NCBI RefSeq assembly: GCF_030813115.1
Contig: NZ_JAUSTY010000011.1
Location: 88,376 to 152,375 of the forward strand
Source of the DNA: Bacillus horti
GTDB lineage: Bacteria; Bacillota; Bacilli; Caldalkalibacillales; JCM-10596
Length of the DNA stretch: 64,000 nt
Direction: 5' to 3'
Positions 8,655-17,449 of the stretch are shown here, in pieces. Every line of letters begins with the position of its first letter. The first letter of the stretch is position 1. The notes beneath the pieces were generated by a model. It ran no database searches and was not told the DNA's origin. It saw nothing but the letters and a program-made list of their open reading frames with translations. A program made the position numbers and the translations under genes.

Positions 8655-9614
8655 ATGGAAAAGAAAACTGCTTACGGTGGGCAAGCGGTTGTTGAGGGTG
8701 TTATGTTTGCTGGTAAAAATGTAAATGTAACAGCCATTAGAAGAAAGGATTCATCTCTTAACTTCTTAGAAATTGAACGAAAGGTTATTCCTTGGGCCCA
8801 GAAGCTTAGGAAGATTCCTTTTATAAGAGGAAATGTAGCTATTATTGAATCTTTAATTAACGGAAGTAAGCATTTGAATTTCTCTACAGAGCGTTTCGAT
8901 GTGGATCCAAAGGATGATGATCAAATTGTACCCGAACAGGAATCTTCTAAGCTTACAATGATTTTAGGAGTAGCGGTTGTTGCTGTACTTTCTTTTTTGT
9001 TCAGTAAATTTGTATTTACGGCACTTCCTGCTGTAGTGGCACACTCCTTTTTCCGTGAATGGTTCCCGGGACATCTAGCACAAAATATTATTGAAGGCGT
9101 CATAAAAACTATTCTTTTATTCGGATACATTTATCTAATATCCCTTACACCTTTAGTTAAGAGACTGTTTCAGTATCATGGGGCTGAACATAAGGTTATA
9201 AATTGCTATGAAGAGGGTAAAGAGATAACGGTTGAGAATGTGCAAAGCTCATCTCGCTTACATTACCGCTGTGGAAGTAGCTTTATCATTTTTACTGTGA
9301 TTATAGGAGTGTTTGTGTATCTATTGGTACCAAGTGAACCATTACTTGAACGGGTACTCTATCGTTTAGCCCTTATTCCAGTAGTTATTGGTATAGCCTT
9401 CGAAGCTCTACAGCTCACAAATAAAGTTAGAGATATCCCTGTTCTGAAAATGCTAGGCTATCCAGGTCTTTGGGTTCAGCTTTTAACAACAAAAGAACCA
9501 ACAAATGAACAGGTTGAAGTATCAATCGCATCCTTTGAGCGTATGCTAGAATTAGAGCAGCAGGCTGAAAGTGAAAAAATAAAGGTAGCGAAAGAGAATA
9601 TTCAGCCTATCTAA
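8655..9614 (+). CDS. yqhQ: YqhQ, DUF1385 membrane protein
   Basis: 319 residues, same as B. subtilis YqhQ. The start TAYGGQAVVEGVMF is the family hallmark. Hydrophobic helices lie at about 100-125, 150-170, 205-230 and 235-255, and the conserved QYHGAEHKVINCYE motif is rich in His/Glu as in a possible metal site. DUF1385 proteins are uncharacterised. It is followed 56 bases later by a small YqhP-like gene in the same direction. Confidence 0.93.
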   Translation: MEKKTAYGGQAVVEGVMFAGKNVNVTAIRRKDSSLNFLEIERKVIPWAQKLRKIPFIRGNVAIIESLINGSKHLNFSTERFDVDPKDDDQIVPEQESSKLTMILGVAVVAVLSFLFSKFVFTALPAVVAHSFFREWFPGHLAQNIIEGVIKTILLFGYIYLISLTPLVKRLFQYHGAEHKVINCYEEGKEITVENVQSSSRLHYRCGSSFIIFTVIIGVFVYLLVPSEPLLERVLYRLALIPVVIGIAFEALQLTNKVRDIPVLKMLGYPGLWVQLLTTKEPTNEQVEVSIASFERMLELEQQAESEKIKVAKENIQPI

Positions 9615-9670
9615 AAGCATTAAATAACAATAGGACCATATTGAAATGAATAAAAGGTGGTGATGATCCC

Positions 9671-10045
9671 GTGAGAAAACTAAAGCATCCTGTGATTTAT
9701 GTTTTTCTTGGTTTAGCTGCATTTGGATTTTTATGGCAGCTATTAACTCAACCACAACAGCTCTTAAGTACAATTCTTTCTATAGGTCTTATTGTTCTGA
9801 TTGGGTTTGGGATCTACCATTTTTTAATTAGGAAAGGGAAGTTAGGACATACTCAAAAGTCCTTTTCCAATTATAGAAGATATCCAGTAAGTAAGGATGC
9901 CACAGCTAGAGATTATTACTCGGCTGCTAGCTCTGCAAAAACAAAATCCGTTCAAAAAAAAGCTAAAACGAGATCTAAATCGAGCAAAGCTAGGAATCAT
10001 TCTTTTACGGTCATAGAAGGAAAAAAAGGGAAGCGCAAGCTCTAG
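9671..10045 (+). CDS. SA1362/YqhP-like small membrane protein
   Basis: 124 residues from a GTG start; AGGTGGTGA sits just upstream. Two hydrophobic helices (about 7-22 and 33-51) are followed by a strongly basic Lys/Arg/Ser tail (residues 85-124). Position directly after yqhQ and this layout match the uncharacterised SA1362/YqhP group. No enzymatic motif. The basic tail suggests contact with nucleic acid or phospholipid head groups, which is only inference. Confidence 0.75.
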   Translation: MRKLKHPVIYVFLGLAAFGFLWQLLTQPQQLLSTILSIGLIVLIGFGIYHFLIRKGKLGHTQKSFSNYRRYPVSKDATARDYYSAASSAKTKSVQKKAKTRSKSSKARNHSFTVIEGKKGKRKL

Positions 10046-10090
10046 GCCTGTTAGCATCAGGCTAGAATGCCTACACTTCCCTTTCGTTAA

Positions 10091-10120
10091 AACCAGCATA
10101 CAATGGCTGGTTTTTGTTTT
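10091..10120 (+). terminator. Intrinsic terminator after the yqhQ operon
   Basis: AACCAGC and GCTGGTT form a seven-pair stem with an eight-base loop, followed by TTTTTGTTTT. It sits between the convergent small membrane protein gene and yqhO. Confidence 0.85.
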
Positions 10121-10124
10121 GGCG

Positions 10125-11066
10125 TTAACTCAGCTTCTGCGTAAACCTGTTGTTGGGATTTCTATGCTTCTCAATATACTCAACAAAGTTCCAGATGGTA
10201 AAGAATTGCCTTGTTTCAGAGCGTCCAAGCTCGATCAACTGAATTTTCTGCTCATTAGTCAGGGAAAAATCCGTTGCTTTGATGTTTTCCACAGGGATAA
10301 ACACTGTTCTTGAAGCGTTAGCTTCTTCAATATGGCGTCGATCATGAGCCTCCATCATGGTTGAGAAAATAGCCATAAACATCGTGATCGGACCAGCTAT
10401 CCGATTGGGCTGCTGAAACATTTCTGCTGCCTTAAGCCTGTAGCCAAACGTTGGCCAGCGTGGCGAATGTCGAGCATCAAATAGCCAAATCGGATAATTG
10501 CTTAATAGACCGCCATCCACCATATAAATTCGAGTTCGATCAGGTAAGTATAGGATATAAGGCTGAAAAAAGTAAGGGATACTGCTACTGATACGAGCAG
10601 CTAAGCTGATGGGGAACGATTCCCAAGAGAGCCTGTATTGATGAAGATCATCAGGTATAATAACAAGCCTACCATTAGAAATATCAGATACAATAATTTT
10701 TAGCTTTCCTGCTGGAAGGTCTCCGAAAGTTGTGACTCCCTTGGCCTTCAGCTTGTTATCTAACCATTTTTCAATATGAATAGAGGAGTAGATTCCGTTT
10801 TTGAACAATAAATTAAGACCTTTACCTACAACGGGTAAACGTCCTATAAGATCTGGCTTGAGAAAGAAAAGGAAGGACAATTCGTCCATCATGAGCTCTA
10901 GCTCTTTCCCTGTATAACCAACAGCTAATAAACTGGCTATTATTGAGCCTGCAGAGGTTCCTGCTATGCGGTTAAATGAGTAGCCCTGCTTCTCCGTTTC
11001 CTGAATGGCTCCAATGAACGCAAGACCTTTTACTCCTCCTCCTTCGAAAACAGCATCACACTTCAT
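10125..11066 (-). CDS. yqhO: Patatin-like phospholipase
   Basis: 313 residues from ATG 11066, nine bases after GAGGAG (an ATG three codons earlier abuts that SD). The patatin fold is visible in order: oxyanion loop FEGGGVKGLAFIG, nucleophile Ser in GTSAG, and the catalytic Asp in MVDGG. The family cleaves acyl chains from phospholipids or neutral lipids. It resembles B. subtilis YqhO by position between yqhP and mntR. No signal peptide, so it is probably cytoplasmic. Physiological substrate unknown. Confidence 0.93.
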   Translation of the reverse strand: MKCDAVFEGGGVKGLAFIGAIQETEKQGYSFNRIAGTSAGSIIASLLAVGYTGKELELMMDELSFLFFLKPDLIGRLPVVGKGLNLLFKNGIYSSIHIEKWLDNKLKAKGVTTFGDLPAGKLKIIVSDISNGRLVIIPDDLHQYRLSWESFPISLAARISSSIPYFFQPYILYLPDRTRIYMVDGGLLSNYPIWLFDARHSPRWPTFGYRLKAAEMFQQPNRIAGPITMFMAIFSTMMEAHDRRHIEEANASRTVFIPVENIKATDFSLTNEQKIQLIELGRSETRQFFTIWNFVEYIEKHRNPNNRFTQKLS

Positions 11067-11196
11067 GTCACTCATCTCCTCTAAATCATAATGGATACAA
11101 ATCTACGATCAGTCATCATTATCATTCAGCTTATGAGTATTAAAATGGAGCTTGGCATATGACAAAAGCATCAGATTTCCATCTAATGCTTTATAC

Positions 11197-11619
11197 TCAT
11201 TCCTTTTCGTCTTCTGCTTTTAATTGTGCTAGCTGTTCTAAGCGCTGTGGGTCTTCCTTGAAATAGCGGACCAAATATTCAATGGAAGTAATGGAATCGG
11301 TGCTTAAATGATGCTCAATTCCCTCCACATCGGCATAAATATTTTCTTCATTTACCCCAATCATTCCCAGGAATTCCTCTAGTAAAGAGTGACGATCCAC
11401 TAAGCGTTTCCCGATCTTCTTCCCCTTAGCTGTTAAAAATAACCCTCTGTATTTTTCATAGACCAAATATTTCCCCTGATCTAGCTTTTGAACCATTTTG
11501 GTCACAGATGAAGGGTGAACCTGTAAGGCGTCCGCGATATCTGAAACTCTGGCATAGCCCTTTTCCTCAATTAGAGAATATATTTGCTCTAAATAATCTT
11601 CCATACTAGGTGTAGGCAT
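11197..11619 (-). CDS. mntR: Manganese transport regulator MntR
   Basis: 140 residues (B. subtilis 142). An N-terminal winged helix is followed by a helical dimerisation domain. All six residues that bind the two Mn ions in B. subtilis MntR are in register: Asp8, Glu11, His77, Glu99, Glu102 and His103. With Mn bound it represses uptake genes (mntH, mntABCD), neither of which is in the window. Clear DtxR-family identity. Confidence 0.97.
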   Translation of the reverse strand: MPTPSMEDYLEQIYSLIEEKGYARVSDIADALQVHPSSVTKMVQKLDQGKYLVYEKYRGLFLTAKGKKIGKRLVDRHSLLEEFLGMIGVNEENIYADVEGIEHHLSTDSITSIEYLVRYFKEDPQRLEQLAQLKAEDEKE

Positions 11620-11768
11620 AGACTCTCCCCCATCATTAAAGTACTAGCTGTATCTCTATTTATGTGTATACGTATGAAGTTGGTGGTCGTGAACATACGT
11701 CAATATTTCCTAGACCAAGCTTTGTTGCATTAAGATGATACACTCTTTTGGCAAGAAATACAAGGCTT

Positions 11769-12836
11769 TTACGTAAAATACTCAATTTTCGCCTGAGGGA
11801 AATAACGAGTAATCTGATCTCTGACGAACTGGTTAAGTTCATCTGCCTCTTCATTCTGATACACGTACTTTCCTCTGCCGTAACGTCCCCATTTGTATTT
11901 CCTAGATTCCTCATCCATTTCTAGCTTCGTCTTAGGATAGCGTTCCAAAATCACACGCTTAGCCGTTTTGGTGAACCGATGCATAATCAGCTCAAACGTT
12001 AAATCCTCTCTTTCCTCCTGACCAAGCTCTTGATCTAATTTGACAAACAGCTCCTCATATCCTTCCTTCCAGCCATCAAATCGAATCAAAGGTGCTACTA
12101 TGAAACCGAGTGGATAGCCTGCTCTTGCCACCTTCCCCGCTGCTGTAATGCGATCCTGAAAACTAGATGTGGCTGGCTCAAAATTCTTAATCACATAATC
12201 AGCATTGACGCTGAAACGAAAGCGAGTGCGCTTGTTGTGCTTAGCCTTTAGCAAATGATCAACATGGTGGTACTTTGTAACAAAGCGTAGGCGACCAAAT
12301 TCCTGCTGACCCATAAATTCAATCGCTTTAAACAAGGAATGGGTCATATGATCGATACCTACAGGATCGGATGTACATGCTGCTTCGAATCGAGTAATTT
12401 CAGGTTCTCGTTCTTTAATGTATTCTTCTGCTTTAGCAAAAATATCCTCAAGGTTCACATATACTCGAATATAGGGCTTGGCTCCAAGTGTAGTTTGCAA
12501 ATAGCAATAATGACAGTGTCCCATACAGCCCGTCGATAAAGGAATGGCATACTCAGCTGAAGGCTTCGACGTGTCAAACTTAAGTGTCTTACGAACTCCT
12601 ACAACAAAAGTTCGCTTGGCATTTTTGTACGCCGCTGCAGGTGTATCTCCTGGAATTCCTGTCACTCGGTTATGTGAAGTGGTCATTTTAATCGGAATAT
12701 CCTTTTGTTTAAAACGCTCCATCAATTCTTTACCTAAAGGGTACTCTAAAGCATCAGGCTCAAAGTATACTAAATCAGGCTCAAATTGAGGGATTGACTT
12801 AATTTTTCGTTTGGTGAACTGCTTATTTTTTGCCAC
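11769..12836 (-). CDS. splB: Spore photoproduct lyase
   Basis: 355 residues from a GTG start behind GAGGTGA. A radical SAM enzyme that repairs the spore photoproduct (5-thyminyl-5,6-dihydrothymine) in germinating spores. The [4Fe-4S] ligands are Cys104, Cys108 and Cys111 in STGCMGHCHYC. The protein-radical cysteine equivalent to Cys141 of B. subtilis is Cys154 in EAACTSDPVG. The first ~14 residues are a basic extension relative to B. subtilis. No splA is visible next to it, so its expression control differs from the splAB operon. Confidence 0.97.
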   Translation of the reverse strand: MAKNKQFTKRKIKSIPQFEPDLVYFEPDALEYPLGKELMERFKQKDIPIKMTTSHNRVTGIPGDTPAAAYKNAKRTFVVGVRKTLKFDTSKPSAEYAIPLSTGCMGHCHYCYLQTTLGAKPYIRVYVNLEDIFAKAEEYIKEREPEITRFEAACTSDPVGIDHMTHSLFKAIEFMGQQEFGRLRFVTKYHHVDHLLKAKHNKRTRFRFSVNADYVIKNFEPATSSFQDRITAAGKVARAGYPLGFIVAPLIRFDGWKEGYEELFVKLDQELGQEEREDLTFELIMHRFTKTAKRVILERYPKTKLEMDEESRKYKWGRYGRGKYVYQNEEADELNQFVRDQITRYFPQAKIEYFT

Positions 12837-12972
12837 ACTATCACCTCATCAACGATTTACTTTTGTTTAGTGTTGACGAGGAAAATGACTGTATGCGAGT
12901 TAAAAAATGTAAGGGCAGACTTAGTTCCCTCTGCCCCACACTATACAATTGATCCTGCATCTTCGATTTGAA

Positions 12973-13701
12973 TTATCCTAAACGATCAAACCAGGTTCCT
13001 TGAATTAAATTTTGGATATAAGAAGAAATAACAAATAATTGATCAGTGACAAGTAAAATCCCCATCAGAATCATCATCGCTCCACCAACCTTCATAATAA
13101 GATTGGAATATTTTAAAATCCATTTCGTTGAGCCAATGAAGAAGGAGAATAAAAGAAACGGCAAAGCAAATCCTAGGATAAACATAGAAATATACCATGT
13201 CCCTAAAGAAGGATTAGAGGAAGATAAGCTAATTATTAAGGTCATAATTGGACCGATACACGGAGTCCATCCAGCAGCAAATCCGACACCAATAAAAAGC
13301 GATCCAAAGTAGCCCACAGGCTTTTTCGAAAACTGATAGCGCTTCTCCTGCATGAGCCAATCAACCTTCAATATCCCAACCAAAAATAGACCCATGATGA
13401 TTAGTAGCACACCACTGACATTTTGAACAACATCACGATATTGAATAAATAAATTACCAAGCAATGTTGCACTTAGTCCTATGGCAAAGTAGACAGAGGA
13501 CACTCCTAGTAAAAAGAAGACCGTGTGAGTAACAACCTTGAAGCGCACCTGCTTACTTTTTGTATCCTTAATATCCTGCACGGATATTCCAGTAATATAA
13601 GATAAATACGCTGGATAAAGCGGCAAGGTGCAAGGAGAAATAAAGGATAAGACCCCTGCCCAAAACGCAATCCATATTGTAAGATCGTTAATACTTTCCA
13701 T
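12973..13701 (-). CDS. ccdA: Cytochrome c biogenesis thiol-disulfide transporter CcdA
   Basis: 242 residues from ATG 13701, set by AAAGGTG ten bases upstream (a GTG four codons earlier lies on the SD). Six hydrophobic helices. The two membrane cysteines that relay electrons are in FISPCTLPLYPAY and GWTPCIGPI. CcdA passes reducing power from cytoplasmic thioredoxin to extracytoplasmic thioredoxin-like proteins for heme attachment and spore formation. Here it is a lone gene; CcdC is 50 kb away at the right edge of the window. Confidence 0.95.
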   Translation of the reverse strand: MESINDLTIWIAFWAGVLSFISPCTLPLYPAYLSYITGISVQDIKDTKSKQVRFKVVTHTVFFLLGVSSVYFAIGLSATLLGNLFIQYRDVVQNVSGVLLIIMGLFLVGILKVDWLMQEKRYQFSKKPVGYFGSLFIGVGFAAGWTPCIGPIMTLIISLSSSNPSLGTWYISMFILGFALPFLLFSFFIGSTKWILKYSNLIMKVGGAMMILMGILLVTDQLFVISSYIQNLIQGTWFDRLG

Positions 13702-13992
13702 GTGATCGAACACCTTTCAGGAATCATTGCCACAGAGTGATAAAAAAGACGGCTATGATTGCATAAAATTATGGTATATGTAACTTACAGCGCAACTACC
13801 ATTAGCATTAAGCATATGATTCATACTCAGTAATAAAAACAAGCTGACAAGCTCTACTAGTATTCTACACATATAAGTAGGAAAATAGAATGCAAAGTGC
13901 ATTTCTGTCACGAAATCCTCATAACTCAGGTCTTAGCCAACCCCCTTTCGACACCAATTTTCCTCTCATTATTGGATTCAACTAGAACACGG

Positions 13993-14021
13993 TTGTAGAA
14001 CGTTTCATAATTAGATATAAT
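13993..14021 (+). promoter_or_regulatory. Sigma-A promoter of the ABC-F leader
   Basis: TTGTAG and TATAAT are separated by exactly 17 bases. Transcription should start near 14028, placing a leader of about 320 bases in front of the ABC-F gene. Confidence 0.75.
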
Positions 14022-14055
14022 TACATTAATGAAAAAAAGGAGTGTGAAGGGATCA

Positions 14056-14091
14056 ATGTTTTCCTTTTTTCTTGCAATTGGATTGGCTTGA
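14056..14091 (+). CDS. Putative leader peptide upstream of the ABC-F gene (11 aa)
   Basis: ATG preceded by GAAGGGATCA (and by AAAGGAG slightly further back) opens an 11-codon frame, MFSFFLAIGLA, then TGA. An in-frame GTG at 14044 would give 15 residues. It lies between a promoter and an intrinsic terminator in the 5' leader, the arrangement used for ribosome-mediated attenuation of antibiotic-resistance ABC-F and efflux genes. The base stretch AGGACG beginning at the stop codon could pair with CGTCCT of the terminator, giving a possible alternative fold. The function as a sensor is inference. Confidence 0.5.
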   Translation: MFSFFLAIGLA

Positions 14092-14187
14092 GGACGGGAG
14101 AAATCTGTCCAATTTTGCCGATACAATAAAGAGCGAGAAACAAGGGGAAAACACCTTTACACCGTTAACGGGATCAATAGATACGGG

Positions 14188-14216
14188 GTAGGGCGTGAAT
14201 TCGTCCTACTTTTTTT
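14188..14216 (+). terminator. Leader terminator (candidate attenuator) before the ABC-F gene
   Basis: Stem GTAGGGCG with CGTCCTAC (eight pairs, one G-T), loop TGAATT, then a run of seven T. It lies 130 bases upstream of the start of the ABC-F gene with no complete gene before it, so it can only shorten the leader transcript. Confidence 0.8.
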
Positions 14217-14346
14217 ATGGATTTAAATAAATCTAAAGAAACATGACCTAAGGGGATTTATGTACACTGTTATACTGTACTCTCCTTGTTTCTACGCAGA
14301 TGGCTTTTCATAAACAAAGCTACTAGTTTAGAGAGGAGAAACATAT

Positions 14347-15915
14347 ATGAGTATTTTAGATGTAGAACACATCACACATACCATTGCAGATAAAACTATT
14401 TTTCGTAACATTTCTTTTCGTCTATTAGCTGGCGAGCATGTTGGACTGGTTGGTGCTAATGGTGCAGGGAAATCAACGCTGCTTCGCATCCTATGCGGTG
14501 ATATTTTGCCTGATGCAGGTAGGGTTCAATGGATATCTAATGTTCAGGTAGGACACCTAGAGCAGCATATACAGCTTAAACCTGAGGAAACCATTCTTCA
14601 GTTTCTGCTAAGCGCATTCTCAGATTTATACAAAATGGAGAGTGACATGCTCCATATATCCGAGCAGATGGGCCAGACATCAGGAAAAGAATTAGACGTA
14701 TTGTTGAAGCAATTCACTGACTTACAGGAAGCCTTAGAGCACGGAGATTTCTATCGATTAGAATCAAAGGCTGAAGAAGTAGCACGGGGTTTAGGTCTAA
14801 CAGAGATTGGCTTAGAGAGCAGAGTCGACACATTAAGTGGAGGGCAGCGGACAAAGCTTTTATTAGGTAAGCTACTGCTACAGCAGCCACAGGTCCTTTT
14901 ATTAGATGAGCCTACTAACTACCTAGATACAGAACATATTAATTGGTTTAAGGACTATTTAAAGGATTATCCTAACGCTTTTATCCTAATTTCACACGAC
15001 ACTGATTTTATGGATGCTGTCGTTCATCTTATATATCATTTGGAGCACCAAGAGATACAGCGTTATGTGGGAAATCACACACAATTTTTACACGCTTATG
15101 AGCTTCGTAAAAATGAGAAGACTCTTGCTTATCGCCAACAGCAAGCAGAAATAAAAAAGCTAGAAACATATATTCAGAAGAACAAAGTACGTGCTTCAAC
15201 GGCAAAGCAAGCTAAAAGCCGGGAAAAGAAACTAGAGAAAATAGAGCGATTAGACAAGCCTGTCATTTTGCCTCGGCCAAGGTTTAGCTTCCCTATAACA
15301 GGCGAACCTGGCGAAACAATTATGGAAGCTAGGCAGCTCGTTGTTGGATATGAACAGCCTCTACTCCCTCCCTTAAACCTTACTCTTAAGCGAGGTATGA
15401 AGGTCGCATTAATTGGCTATAACGGCATAGGAAAAAGTACTAGCTTGAAAACAATTTTAGGACATATACCTTTATTAAGCGGAGATGTCATCCTTGGGGA
15501 ACAGGTAAAACCAGCGTATTTTGCTCAGGAACTCCATAAGGATAAAAGTCATCCAGACGATACACATACAGCGATTGAAGAAGTATGGCATGCTTTCCCC
15601 CACTTGACTCAGAGGGAGGTTCGGAGTGCCCTTGCTAGATGTGGACTAAGATCCGTACACCTTAAACAATCACTTGCATCGCTTAGTGGTGGAGAACAAG
15701 CAAAGGTACGCTTATGTAAGCTCATGCTATCTGACACAAACTGGCTCATCTTAGATGAACCGACAAATCATCTCGATTTGGCGGCGAAGGACGCGCTGAG
15801 GGAAGCGTTAATTGCATATCCCGGAACGATACTACTTGTTTCACATGAGCCTAGCTTTTATCAGGATTGGGTGACGGATGTGTGGGATATTGAAGCGTTA
15901 ATTAATGAAGCATAA
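14347..15915 (+). CDS. ABC-F family ATPase, YfmM-like
   Basis: 522 residues, two ABC domains in one chain and no membrane segments. Walker A: GANGAGKST and GYNGIGKST; ABC signatures: LSGGQRTK and LSGGEQAK; Walker B with EPTNYLD and EPTNHLD. The linker (about 240-310) is long and basic as in translation-acting ABC-F proteins. The N-terminus resembles B. subtilis YfmM more than EttA or Uup. Such proteins bind the ribosomal E site and rescue stalled or drug-bound ribosomes. An AGAGGAG SD precedes the ATG. The terminator-bearing leader suggests induction by ribosome-targeting stress. Confidence 0.92.
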   Translation: MSILDVEHITHTIADKTIFRNISFRLLAGEHVGLVGANGAGKSTLLRILCGDILPDAGRVQWISNVQVGHLEQHIQLKPEETILQFLLSAFSDLYKMESDMLHISEQMGQTSGKELDVLLKQFTDLQEALEHGDFYRLESKAEEVARGLGLTEIGLESRVDTLSGGQRTKLLLGKLLLQQPQVLLLDEPTNYLDTEHINWFKDYLKDYPNAFILISHDTDFMDAVVHLIYHLEHQEIQRYVGNHTQFLHAYELRKNEKTLAYRQQQAEIKKLETYIQKNKVRASTAKQAKSREKKLEKIERLDKPVILPRPRFSFPITGEPGETIMEARQLVVGYEQPLLPPLNLTLKRGMKVALIGYNGIGKSTSLKTILGHIPLLSGDVILGEQVKPAYFAQELHKDKSHPDDTHTAIEEVWHAFPHLTQREVRSALARCGLRSVHLKQSLASLSGGEQAKVRLCKLMLSDTNWLILDEPTNHLDLAAKDALREALIAYPGTILLVSHEPSFYQDWVTDVWDIEALINEA

Positions 15916-16028
15916 ATAAGTATTAACGAAGAAGAACTATGCATGATTTTATTGGTTATTCAGATTTAATGTGTAATAGAGATAGCTGAACACTTTCGTG
16001 CTGATCAACTAGTGTTAAGTAAATAGAG

Positions 16029-16055
16029 GATAGAGAGTGGAATCGTTGCTCTCTA
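16029..16055 (+). terminator. Intrinsic terminator after the ABC-F gene
   Basis: GATAGAGAG and CTCTCTATT pair around an 11-base loop and are followed by CTTTTTT. Confidence 0.8.
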
Positions 16056-16142
16056 TTCTTTTTTGAATTCTATTCATTTATTAATTCTCTGATTTTATTA
16101 ATCTGTGGATCACTTCCACTGATTATATCCTACTCAGACAAT

Positions 16143-17144
16143 TCATTTAAATCTATCCTCAAATTTACTCTTCTCTAAGATTTCAGTAGCCCACATAGCT
16201 GTCCACTCCTCCAAAGTGACCTCTGGATTGTTTTCTAGAAAATCCTGCATGATCTGATATCCTATTTTGTAGTTTGAGGCCATGGGAATCCGCATTCCAT
16301 GATTACCTCTAAAAAAGTCTACAGACAGATTAGAATCTGGCTCCATAACCTTCTTCATTATATTCCATACATGCTCCTCTTCTTCAAGTTGATCAAGCCA
16401 AGGGACATGCGTATCTGGATAGATTAACTGAGCAAAAGTATCTGCCTTTCCCTCCATAATTATTTTTTGTTCTAGAAAATCAAGTGGTCGCCTATTCACA
16501 ATCATATCTTCAAAAACAATAGCATGATGATACTCATGTGCTGAAATGTACTTTAGAATATCTATATCTAAGCTAATAGGATCTAAGTGGATTACAATGT
16601 TTCTATCTTTATCAGCAAACCCACTAACTCCACTAACATACTGATTGTAATAAGCCTCTTCAGGATTAGCTACAAAGAGAAAGATATTTATAGGTAGTTT
16701 ACTAGGTAAAAGTTCAGTTGACTCATTTAATGACAAGATAACTGCTTCTAGGATTTCATCTTGCCGCTCTTTAATGAGGTTGATATAGGATTCATACTCG
16801 TCTAATCTATAGCTATATCTAAAATTACCTTCATCTAATGAGTTTATTCGGTGCTTCCCTCCCCTTGCGATCAAACGAAAAGGCTCTAGAATAGTCTCCC
16901 TGTAAATCCGCTCCCATTCTCCTCTGTCACTCTCTCTAGCCAGAGAAACATACTCCAAAGCATGATCAAAGAAAGTAGTTATAAAAAACTCCGTATCCTT
17001 ATGTACAAAAGTGAAAGATCCTTCTTCGGTTTCTTGTACTTCTATCTGAGCTATAACATCCTCATCTTCAGAAACTTCACATGCCGTTAGAAAAAGAAGA
17101 CTAAAGACAATAAGTTTACACGTATATAGTAGGAACTTTGCCAA
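16143..17144 (-). CDS. DUF2268-type zinc metalloprotease lipoprotein
   Basis: 333 residues from a TTG start eight bases after AAGGAG; the open frame upstream lacks an SD. The signal helix ends in the lipobox FLTAC, so the mature protein is membrane-anchored outside. A zinc-protease motif HEYHH lies in ISAHEYHHAIVFEDM, followed about 25 residues later by a conserved MEGKADTFAQ segment whose Glu is a likely third ligand. This matches DUF2268 predicted Zn-dependent proteases. Substrate unknown. It is not operonic: a repeat and a terminator separate it from the MFS gene. Confidence 0.82.
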   Translation of the reverse strand: MAKFLLYTCKLIVFSLLFLTACEVSEDEDVIAQIEVQETEEGSFTFVHKDTEFFITTFFDHALEYVSLARESDRGEWERIYRETILEPFRLIARGGKHRINSLDEGNFRYSYRLDEYESYINLIKERQDEILEAVILSLNESTELLPSKLPINIFLFVANPEEAYYNQYVSGVSGFADKDRNIVIHLDPISLDIDILKYISAHEYHHAIVFEDMIVNRRPLDFLEQKIIMEGKADTFAQLIYPDTHVPWLDQLEEEEHVWNIMKKVMEPDSNLSVDFFRGNHGMRIPMASNYKIGYQIMQDFLENNPEVTLEEWTAMWATEILEKSKFEDRFK

Positions 17145-17282
17145 GTTAACCACTCCTTTCGATTTGAGAATTGAAAATTTACTATCTAGATACATTATAT
17201 TACAAATTAATAAGATAAAAATGGTAAATTAGGAAATATAAAAATAATGTTTTTCTATAAAAATTTACTAGGTGCTCAATTC

Positions 17283-17412
17283 AAGAAAAGCTTCTATTGA
17301 AGCCCCCTCGAAGAAGTCGTCTAGTCCATCATTAGTGGAAGCTTCACTTGCCGTCAGAAAGTATAAAATTTGATGGAAACAAGATATCATATTTTACACT
17401 TTCTTAAACGTT
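17283..17412 (-). repeat. Dispersed intergenic repeat, copy 2 (complete, 130 bp)
   Basis: First part: arms AAGAAAAGCTTC and GGAAGCTTCACTT enclose CGAAGAAG and GTCTAGTCCATCATTAG. Second part: after TGCCGTCAG, arms AGAAAGTATAAAATTTGA and an imperfect partner ending CACTTTCT, then TAAACGTT. It is the reverse-complement orientation of the complete copy at 55447, of identical length, with about a dozen mismatches by hand alignment. It lies between the MFS terminator and the metalloprotease promoter region. Confidence 0.9.
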
Positions 17413-17443
17413 AAAAAAACCGCTCGCAAAAGAAGTCGAGCGG
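17413..17443 (-). terminator. Intrinsic terminator after the MFS gene
   Basis: On the minus strand CCGCTCG and CGAGCGG form the stem, followed by seven T. It directly abuts repeat copy 2. Confidence 0.88.
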
Positions 17444-17449
17444 AACATA

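Noticed and set aside
11660..11914. 84-residue minus-strand frame between mntR and splB
   Set aside because: It overlaps the splB 3' end in another frame, has no SD and no family pattern.
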